Assembly: GCA_017484085.1 (NCBI GenBank)
Contig: JAFUTW010000005.1
Coordinates: forward strand, 1-53,546
Reading direction: 5' to 3'
Source: Clostridia bacterium
Lineage (GTDB): Bacteria > Bacillota > Clostridia > Christensenellales > Aristaeellaceae
Length of the DNA: 53,546 nt
Each line of letters starts with the position of its first letter. The stretch's first letter is position 1. The notes under the pieces are model-generated. The model was not told the origin of the DNA, did no database searches, and was given only the letters and a program-made list of their open reading frames with translations. The translations under genes and the position numbers were made by a program. Shown piece after piece: positions 48,416 to 53,546 of the stretch.

Positions 48416-49651
48416 ATGCCAAAGCTATTGAAATGGCCTTTTAAGAGGAGCCGGGACGCTCCCGAGGACAAGAGCGCCCGCGGCGCGTGGAGCGGTTTTT
48501 CAACGGGCAGCAGCCTCACGAACATCCTGAGCGCCGTGATGCCCAGCGACCTGGGCACGGACGTCATCTACGCCGCCGTGACCCGGATCGCGGGCGCACT
48601 GGCCACGATGCCGGTCAGCCTTTACAAGGGGACCGAGCTGCAGGCGGACGATCCGCTGCACTGGCTCGTGCACCTGAGGGCCAACCGGATGATGAGCGCT
48701 TACACCTTCAAGCGGGCCGTGATGGGCTGGGTGCTGACCCAGGGCACGGGATACGCGGCCAAGGTGCTGGACGACGCCGGCAGGGTGCGCGAGCTGCGCG
48801 TGCTGGATCCCCGATGGGTGACGCCCATGATCGAGGAGGAATCCGGCGAGCTCTGGTACGTGGTGAACGTTCCGGGCCTGCAGCAGGAGGTGCTCCACAG
48901 CTGGTATGTGCTGGCCTTCCACCACATGACGCTGGACGGCGTTTCCGCGCTGCGGCCGGTGGACATCCTGAACGGCGCGGTGAAGTACGTTGAGGACGTG
49001 CGCACCTTCAGTCTGACTAACCTGGGCGGCATCAACCGCGGGATCGTCCTGGAGTACCCGACAGAACTTGCCGGCGGCCGCAGAGAGGCCAGCGTGAGGG
49101 AGTTCTTCGAGCTCTACAAGAAGACCGGCGGGCAGATCATCGCCCTGGATGCCGGCGTGAAGGCGCAGCGCATGGACGGCAGCCCGTTCGACGCCGGTCT
49201 GGATTCCATCGAGAAACTGACCCGCAGCCGTGTGGCCACGGTGTACAACCTGCCGCCGCACCTGCTGGGCGATTATTCGGACGCCACGGCCGCTTCGATC
49301 GAGCAGCAGACGATCGAGTTCCTGACCCTGACCATGCAGCCGATCGTGCAGCAGTGGGAGGAGGAGCTCGACTTCAAACTGCTGGGCCCGGAGCAGCTGG
49401 CGCAGGGGTTCCACTTCCACATCGACGTGGAGGCGTATCTGCGCGGCGATACCGCGGCCATGGCCACGAGGGACCAGAGCTCCATCCGCACCGGCAAGCG
49501 CACGGTGAACGACCTGCGCAGGCGCGACTACCTGCCGCCGGTGCCTGGCGGCGACGTGGCCATGATCTCCAAGGACCTGGCGCCGGTGGAGATGGTGGCG
49601 CGCGGCGCGACCATCGACGCGAACCAGCTGAACGGGGAAAAGAACTCTTAA
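48416..49651 (+). CDS. Portal protein (HK97 family)
   Basis: This 411-residue protein forms the dodecameric DNA gate. Family marks: DVIYAAVTRIAGALATMPVSLYK, HWLVHLRANRMMSAYTFKRAV, GYAAKVLDD, VLAFHHMTLDG, VATVYNLPPHLLGDYSDATAASIEQQTIEF and FLTLTMQPIVQQWEEEL. AAAGGAGG precedes the ATG. Confidence 0.95.
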   Translation: MPKLLKWPFKRSRDAPEDKSARGAWSGFSTGSSLTNILSAVMPSDLGTDVIYAAVTRIAGALATMPVSLYKGTELQADDPLHWLVHLRANRMMSAYTFKRAVMGWVLTQGTGYAAKVLDDAGRVRELRVLDPRWVTPMIEEESGELWYVVNVPGLQQEVLHSWYVLAFHHMTLDGVSALRPVDILNGAVKYVEDVRTFSLTNLGGINRGIVLEYPTELAGGRREASVREFFELYKKTGGQIIALDAGVKAQRMDGSPFDAGLDSIEKLTRSRVATVYNLPPHLLGDYSDATAASIEQQTIEFLTLTMQPIVQQWEEELDFKLLGPEQLAQGFHFHIDVEAYLRGDTAAMATRDQSSIRTGKRTVNDLRRRDYLPPVPGGDVAMISKDLAPVEMVARGATIDANQLNGEKNS

Positions 49652-49663
49652 GAGGTGAAAGAC

Positions 49664-51613
49664 ATGGAAAAATTCTGGAACTGGACCAGCTTCCGAAACG
49701 AAGCCGGAGAGGAACAGCGCGAGCTGCACCTGGAGGGCGTCATCGCGGAGGAAAGCTGGTGGGACGACGACGTGACGCCTGCCATGTTCCGCGAGGAGCT
49801 GATGGCGGGCAGCGGCCCGATCGTCCTGCACATCTCCAGCCCGGGCGGCGACTGCATCGCCGCCAGCCGCATCTACACGATGCTGATGGACTACCCGGGC
49901 GACGTGACCGTGCAGATCGACGGCCTGGCGGCCAGCGCGGCCAGCGTCGTGGCCATGGCGGGCACGACGGTCCGCATGAGCCCGACCGCCCTCATGATGA
50001 TCCACAACCCGATGACCTGCGCCTTCGGGGATGAGGCTGAGATGAAGGCCGCCATCAGCGTCCTTTCCGAGGTCAAGGAGAGCATCATGAACGCGTACAA
50101 CATCAAGACCGGCCTGCCGTTCGACAAGCTGGCGAAGATGATGGACGCGGAGACCTGGATGGACGCCAAGAAGGCCAAGGCGCTGGGCTTTGTCGATGAG
50201 ATCCTCTACGCGGACGGCGAGGATTCGTCACGTCCGGAGGACGTGATCCCGCCTGCGGCGGGACGTACGCCGCCAAAGGCGGCTACGCCAGAGCCGGAAG
50301 AGGAAGAGGAGGAAGAGGAGAAGCCCGCGGAACCCGCCGGCGCGGATCCGGAAGAGAAGCCGGAGGAAGAGCCGGAAGAGGATCCGGAAGAGAAGCCGGA
50401 GGAAGAGCCGGAAGAGGATCCGGAAGAAGAGCCGGAAGAGGACCCGGAAGAGGAAGAGGAAAAGGAACCGGAAAACATCCGGCTGCTGAAGGTGGCCGCA
50501 CGGTCCACCTCGCGCCTCGTGGCCGCGTGCCTGATGGACAAGGTGCACAGGACCTCATCCTTCACGGCCAAGGCCGCGCCGGAGAAGGCCGCGCCCGCGG
50601 CCAAGAAGGCGCCCGTCATCGAGGACCGGCTGAACGAGGCCGAAACCAAGAAACAGCAGAGCGCGGTGATCACCGCGTTTGCGAAAAAAGAACTGGAGGG
50701 AAAGAGCATGAACATCAAGAATCTCCGCGGCGGCTACTTCAAGAGCGCCATGACCCGGCAGCCCCTCTCCCAGGAGCTGCGCAACGAACTGACCATCACG
50801 ACCGGCGCAAACCCCGGCAACGGCCTGCTGCCCGTCGAGGTGAGCCGCAGCCTGATCGGCGACATCTACGGCGAGGACAAATTCCTCTCCGCCATCACGC
50901 ACACCCAGATCAAGGGCCTGCGCCTGCCCAAGGTCACGACGACGCCCGCGACGGACGGCGTCCGCAGCCCTGACGGCACCACGCTCGCCGGCGAGACCAC
51001 GCTGGCGGATGAGACGATCAACTTCGGCCGCTTCCCCGGCCGCGAGAAGATCGTGGTCCCCACGGCCATCCTGGGCGGCACCGAGACCGACCTGGACGCC
51101 TTCATCTCCGCCCGCCTGCAGTACGATCACCGCAGGAATCTGCGCAGCCGTATCTTCAACGCCTCCGCCACCGGCGAGATGGCGCACATGAGCGTCTACT
51201 CCAAGGGCGCCGGCAACCCGGCCCTGCCGGTCTCCGGGGGCTCCGATACGCTGGACGCCGTCCAGCAGGCCATCGCCGCGCTGCCTGAGGGCGTCCGCGA
51301 GAACGCGAAGGTCGTTATGACGTACGCGCAGTGGATGGAGATGATCAAGACCCTGGCCAACGGCGCCACCGCGCTCTTCGGCGCGCCCACCAAGGAAATG
51401 CTGGGCTTCGAGGTCATCACCTGCGACTATGTCGCCGCGGCCGGCATGCTGGTCGGCGACCTGTCCGCGATCCACGTCAACTACGACGATCCGCTGCGCC
51501 TCAAGACCGACGAGGACATCGACCTCGACATGACCAAGATTGTGATCGCCTACGATTACGACATCCATGTCGAGGACGCGAACAGGCTGCGCCTGGCCAA
51601 GGTCAGCGGCTGA
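49664..51613 (+). CDS. Fused capsid maturation protease, scaffold and major capsid protein
   Basis: One uninterrupted frame of 649 residues joins three parts. Residues 1-190 are a ClpP-like head maturation protease: LHISSPGGDCIAASRIY, then GLAASAASVVAMAG with probable catalytic Ser91, MMIHNP with His114, and DAETWMDAKKAKALGFVDEI with Asp161. Residues 205-270 are an acidic Glu/Pro linker, and 271-348 a helical scaffold or delta-like part. Residues 349-649 are an HK97-fold capsid protein (LLPVEVSRSLIGDIYGED, YDDPLRLKTDEDIDLDM). GAGGTGAAAGAC precedes ATG 49664. A second full start signal lies inside (see the nested entry), so two products are expected. Confidence 0.92.
   Translation: MEKFWNWTSFRNEAGEEQRELHLEGVIAEESWWDDDVTPAMFREELMAGSGPIVLHISSPGGDCIAASRIYTMLMDYPGDVTVQIDGLAASAASVVAMAGTTVRMSPTALMMIHNPMTCAFGDEAEMKAAISVLSEVKESIMNAYNIKTGLPFDKLAKMMDAETWMDAKKAKALGFVDEILYADGEDSSRPEDVIPPAAGRTPPKAATPEPEEEEEEEEKPAEPAGADPEEKPEEEPEEDPEEKPEEEPEEDPEEEPEEDPEEEEEKEPENIRLLKVAARSTSRLVAACLMDKVHRTSSFTAKAAPEKAAPAAKKAPVIEDRLNEAETKKQQSAVITAFAKKELEGKSMNIKNLRGGYFKSAMTRQPLSQELRNELTITTGANPGNGLLPVEVSRSLIGDIYGEDKFLSAITHTQIKGLRLPKVTTTPATDGVRSPDGTTLAGETTLADETINFGRFPGREKIVVPTAILGGTETDLDAFISARLQYDHRRNLRSRIFNASATGEMAHMSVYSKGAGNPALPVSGGSDTLDAVQQAIAALPEGVRENAKVVMTYAQWMEMIKTLANGATALFGAPTKEMLGFEVITCDYVAAAGMLVGDLSAIHVNYDDPLRLKTDEDIDLDMTKIVIAYDYDIHVEDANRLRLAKVSG
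50300..50470 (+). repeat. 36-base repeats coding the acidic linker
   Basis: Units starting GATCCGGAAGAGAAGCCGG occur twice in full (about 50345 and 50381), followed by shortened units. They encode DPEEKPEEEPEE-type repeats. Confidence 0.8.
50708..51613 (+). CDS. Nested major capsid protein from an internal start
   Basis: Within the fusion frame, GGAGGG (50695-50700), seven bases and ATG 50708 form a complete start site at Met349, exactly where the HK97-fold capsid sequence begins (MNIKNLRGGYFK). The product would be 301 residues, a normal mature capsid length. This resembles nested scaffold genes such as lambda C/Nu3, but with capsid as the inner product. Translation from here is inferred from sequence only. 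Confidence 0.65.
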   Translation: MNIKNLRGGYFKSAMTRQPLSQELRNELTITTGANPGNGLLPVEVSRSLIGDIYGEDKFLSAITHTQIKGLRLPKVTTTPATDGVRSPDGTTLAGETTLADETINFGRFPGREKIVVPTAILGGTETDLDAFISARLQYDHRRNLRSRIFNASATGEMAHMSVYSKGAGNPALPVSGGSDTLDAVQQAIAALPEGVRENAKVVMTYAQWMEMIKTLANGATALFGAPTKEMLGFEVITCDYVAAAGMLVGDLSAIHVNYDDPLRLKTDEDIDLDMTKIVIAYDYDIHVEDANRLRLAKVSG

Positions 51614-51658
51614 TCCCGGCGGGGACGATTCGCGTCCGCCTCCCGGAAGGAGTAAAAG

Positions 51659-51973
51659 ATGACGAACGATGAAGTCCTGGAGCTCCTCGGCGGGCAGGCT
51701 GCCGTGCGGGAATACCTGCGCGGCGTGGAGGAAGGCAGCGAGACGGACAAGGACGCCAGGCGCGCCATGCTGGCCGCCATCAGCTCGGCCAGGGCCGCCG
51801 GCGTCTACCCGGCCATGGCCGTGGCGGAGCCGGAGCTCTATGCCCAGTACTGCCTCATGCAGTGCCGGATGTGGACGGACGCCGAGGACGCCGCGGCTGA
51901 CGCTATCATGCGCCAGCACAGCGCCATCTGCCTGCAGCTGAGGCACGACCCCAGAAATGTAAGCGACGAATAA
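51659..51973 (+). CDS. Head-tail connector-like protein
   Basis: This 104-residue helical protein lies where HK97 gp6-type connectors are found, between capsid and tail genes. It has NDEVLELLGGQAAVREYLRG, then RAMLAAISSARAAGVYPAM and CRMWTDAEDAAADAIM. GGAAGGAG precedes the ATG. The assignment is positional and by helical pattern. Confidence 0.62.
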   Translation: MTNDEVLELLGGQAAVREYLRGVEEGSETDKDARRAMLAAISSARAAGVYPAMAVAEPELYAQYCLMQCRMWTDAEDAAADAIMRQHSAICLQLRHDPRNVSDE

Positions 51974-51989
51974 GAAGGAAGTGACTAGA

Positions 51990-52667
51990 ATGAGTGCACC
52001 CGTGAGCACCCTGGACGCGATCCAGGCGATGGGCCTGTATGACGGACTGGGTGACATTTATCTGGCCCGCATGACCAACAAGGGCACGGCCACGGCCGCG
52101 CCGACCTACGAGACGCCGATCCTCGCGTGCGAGGGCGTGCAGGTCTCCCTGCAGCCGCAGTACGCTGAGGGCAGCCAGAGCGCCAGCAACCGCGTGATCC
52201 GCAAGAGCCGCCGCCTCACCAGCATCAACGTGACGGTGCAGTACCCGCGCATGCTTCCGCAGGTGATGGCCTACCTGCACGGCCGCAAGATTGACGCGAA
52301 CGGCGGCGAGACCGTGGGCGACAACGTCTCCCCGGAATTTGCCGTCGGCATCAAGGCCACGCGTGACGACGGCTCCGCCGTAATGCGCTGGCTGTTCATG
52401 TGCACGCTGTCCGAGGGCAACCTCGACCACGCGACGCGCGAGGACGGCACGATCACCTACCAGATCCCGACCCTCGAGGGCAGCGCGCTGCCGCTGGCCT
52501 ACGAGTACGACGAGCCCGCCCTGGATACGGGCAGCGACGCCGTGAAGGTCCACCCGATCCAGTACAAGGCGGACACCGCGGAGGCGGGCGGCAAGTGGAC
52601 GGAGGACAACTTCTTCACGGCCGTCGTCGGCCCGTGGAGCGATGCCCCGACGACCACCGGCGGCTGA
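51990..52667 (+). CDS. Major tail protein
   Basis: This 225-residue protein resembles phi13-type tail tube proteins: an N-terminal LYDGLGDIYLARMTNKG, a duplex-like core (SASNRVIRKSRRLTSINVTVQY, MAYLHGRKID) and LFMCTLSEG. AAGGAAGTGACTAGA precedes ATG 51990; the GTG three codons earlier lacks spacing. A hairpin follows the stop. Confidence 0.82.
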   Translation: MSAPVSTLDAIQAMGLYDGLGDIYLARMTNKGTATAAPTYETPILACEGVQVSLQPQYAEGSQSASNRVIRKSRRLTSINVTVQYPRMLPQVMAYLHGRKIDANGGETVGDNVSPEFAVGIKATRDDGSAVMRWLFMCTLSEGNLDHATREDGTITYQIPTLEGSALPLAYEYDEPALDTGSDAVKVHPIQYKADTAEAGGKWTEDNFFTAVVGPWSDAPTTTGG

Positions 52668-52677
52668 TCGCAAACCA

Positions 52678-52703
52678 AGCGCCCAGGGGTTTCCCTGGGC
52701 GCT
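52678..52703 (+). other. Perfect 11-bp hairpin after the major tail gene
   Basis: AGCGCCCAGGG-GTTT-CCCTGGGCGCT, without a T run. It probably protects the abundant upstream mRNA or reduces readthrough into the chaperone genes. Confidence 0.7.
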
Positions 52704-52727
52704 GAACCCTGATAGGAGGACATGGGG

Positions 52728-53150
52728 ATGAAGGCTTTGAACGTGACAGCCCGGGAGATGAGCGTATACCTGGGCGGAGAGGTGACCCCGCTGCGCTTCG
52801 ACCACAACGCCATGCGGCAGGCCGAGATCTACGCGGAGACCGTGATGGGCGGGGGCCGCAGCCTGGGCTATATCGCCATCCTGACGCGCGCGCAGCGCCG
52901 GGTGTACCTGTGCCTGGCTGCCCTCGTGTACGGCGCCGTGGTGAGCGCACAGATGGAAGACGCAAGACGGCAGCGCAGGGGCTGGGCGCCCATGCCGCCC
53001 GAGATGTTCGACGCGTGCGTGGACCTTCCGCAGCTGCTGGCCTGCGCGGACGATGTGCTGCACATGGCGATCGAGGCGCTGCCGAAGGCTGAACCAAAAA
53101 ACGCAGAAGGCCAGCCGGAAGCGGCTGGCGGATCATCGGCAGAGAGCTGA
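52728..53150 (+). CDS. Tail assembly chaperone, zero-frame product (gpG-like)
   Basis: This 140-residue protein precedes the tape measure gene and fits the tail chaperone class: MSVYLGGEVTPLRFDHNAMRQAEI at the start and DLPQLLACADDVLHMAIEALPKAE near the end. ATG 52728 is 7 bases after GGAGGA; ATG 52722 is too close. A -1 slippery site near its end would create a longer product. Confidence 0.8.
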   Translation: MKALNVTAREMSVYLGGEVTPLRFDHNAMRQAEIYAETVMGGGRSLGYIAILTRAQRRVYLCLAALVYGAVVSAQMEDARRQRRGWAPMPPEMFDACVDLPQLLACADDVLHMAIEALPKAEPKNAEGQPEAAGGSSAES

Positions 53151-53425
53151 TCTACGAAGAGGATCCGGAAGGGCGGGAAGCGAGGGATGAATATCCCTGG
53201 GCGCCCATGCTGCGCAGGGCGCTGTCCTGCGGCCTCTCTTCGGAGGACTTTTGGGGGATGAGCCCCGCCGCCGTGATGGCGGTGAGCGGGGGAACCCTTC
53301 CACCGTCTGCCCGCGGCAGCCGGTCCCCCTCCCCGTACAGGGGAGGCAGGGGGAACCGTGCCGGACGACAGGCGACGGAGAGGGAGACGATCCGGCTGGG
53401 CAGCCTGACGGACTGCCCCTTTTAA
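52728..53425 (+). CDS. Tail assembly chaperone, -1 frameshift product (gpGT-like)
   Basis: The zero frame reads CCA AAA AAC at 53094-53102, which places the slippery heptamer A AAA AAC in the correct phase. After a -1 shift the frame runs open to TAA at 53423-53425, about 108 more residues including MLRRALSCGLSSEDFWGMSPAAVMA. That short motif (GLS-x-EDFW-x-MSP) is typical of the gpT half in many phages. A hairpin GCCAGCCG-GAAG-CGGCTGGC begins 7 bases after the heptamer. The full product would be 232 residues. A palindromic repeat (53290-53362) codes part of its end. Confidence 0.8.
53096..53129 (+). promoter_or_regulatory. Programmed -1 frameshift signal
   Basis: Heptamer AAAAAAC (53096-53102), 7-base spacer, then an 8-bp perfect GC-rich stem with a GAAG loop (53110-53129). 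Confidence 0.85.
53290..53362. repeat. Palindromic repeat unit in the gpT frame
   Basis: Contains GCCCGCGGCAGCCGG and CCCCCTCCCCGTACAGGGGAGGCAGGGGG-like arms of the family seen at 41989 and 43583. It is translated in the frameshift product as a Ser/Arg/Gly-rich stretch. Confidence 0.6.
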
Positions 53426-53433
53426 GAAGCAAA

Positions 53434-53468
53434 TGAGCGGCAAACCTTCCCCGGTTTGCCGCTTTCCT
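53434..53468 (+). terminator. Hairpin between chaperone and tape measure genes
   Basis: AGCGGCAAACC-TTCCCC-GGTTTGCCGCT followed by TTCCTTAAT; a weak terminator or mRNA-level control ahead of the tape measure gene. Confidence 0.65.
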
Positions 53469-53490
53469 TAATATTGAGGAGGTGCCCTTA

Positions 53491-53546
53491 GTGGCGGAGA
53501 ACGTAGTCAAGAACAAGATCGTCATCGAGGGCGAGGCGAAGTACAA
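53491..53546 (+). CDS. Probable tail tape measure protein, first 18 codons (3' end outside window)
   Basis: A GTG start follows GAGGAGGTGCCCTTA. The first residues read VAENVVKNKIVIEGEAKY. The position directly after the frameshifted chaperone genes predicts the long tape measure protein; the sequence seen is too short to prove it. Confidence 0.6.
   Translation, partial: MAENVVKNKIVIEGEAKY

Larger units (their letters stand above)
33037..53546. mobile_element. HK97-like prophage, left part (right end outside window)
   Basis: The region runs from a large serine integrase through a divergent repressor/Cro-like switch, replication genes, a late activator candidate and head and tail genes to the start of the tape measure gene. 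Gene order, short overlaps and one-direction transcription after the switch are typical of temperate siphophages. The exact left attachment site is not resolved but must lie close to the integrase stop, at or just below 33037. Lysis genes, tail fibre genes and the right attachment site are not in the window. Confidence 0.95.

Noticed and set aside
53207-53425. Independent small gene starting at ATG 53207
   Set aside because: No ribosome binding site; it is the downstream part of the predicted -1 frame product, open from the slippery site.

Overview
The window looks like a chromosomal segment of a high-GC, low-oxygen-adapted Gram-positive (Bacillota, Clostridia-like) bacterium. The clues are a T-box leader ahead of leucine genes, AsnA-type asparagine synthetase, secreted SH3-repeat proteins, strong GGAGG ribosome binding sites and sigma-A type promoters with 17-base spacers. 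The species cannot be fixed from the sequence alone.

Layout. (1) 1-720: the 3' end of a serine-recombinase gene from an element that extends off the left edge, its terminator, a 21-base tandem repeat, then tRNA-Ala(GGC). (2) 870-7713: housekeeping genes for an SH3-repeat wall protein, an RluA-type pseudouridine synthase, Tex, a two-domain PPK2 kinase and a Bcp peroxiredoxin. (3) 7751-9158: a cysteine desulfidase-like enzyme with its own promoter and a palindromic operator. (4) 9181-17669: one leftward operon of ten genes with a clear promoter and a clear terminator: ATC-hydrolase-like protein, a complete branched-chain amino-acid type ABC importer, an SDR dehydrogenase, a GntR regulator and DhaK/DhaL kinase subunits. 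This looks like an uptake and catabolic unit of unknown substrate. (5) 17808-19869: an AT-rich island with one large polytopic membrane protein. (6) 19890-26152: a second leftward operon, headed by a T-box with a CUC (Leu) specifier, carrying leuC-leuD-leuB-asnA-small zinc protein-KDPG/KDPGal-type aldolase-2-keto-3-deoxy sugar acid kinase. (7) 26229-33000: a gene remnant, a flavin-binding oxidoreductase-like protein, HAD phosphatase, glycerate kinase, DUF362 protein, a small protein plus pseudo-receiver regulator pair, a PPC/DUF296 protein and an SH3-repeat lipoprotein.

(8) 33037-53546: a prophage (HK97-like siphovirus morphology expected) whose left end is the large serine integrase and whose right end lies beyond the window. 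Its lysogeny switch has divergent HTH genes and an array of eight 15-base operators; one operator lies in the 17-base spacer of each of two divergent consensus promoters. An early block follows with ThyX and a CHC2/Toprim/P-loop replication protein, then DUF3102 and HTH proteins, then a sigma-region-4-like putative late activator. Immediately after it lie helically phased TGACC repeats and a candidate late promoter. The late genes run HNH, gp10-like, tail terminator-like, head closure, TerS, TerL, portal, a protease-scaffold-capsid fusion, connector, major tail protein, tail assembly chaperones joined by a predicted -1 frameshift, and the start of the probable tape measure gene.

The most notable observations are the single-ORF protease/scaffold/capsid with a well-formed internal ribosome binding site and start at 50708; the textbook A AAA AAC frameshift site with a hairpin 7 bases downstream at 53096-53129; the operator-in-spacer switch; the phased TGACC array; the TTACA/TGTAA repeat region beside the integrase; and several hairpin-rich repeat elements that sit in frame inside prophage genes.
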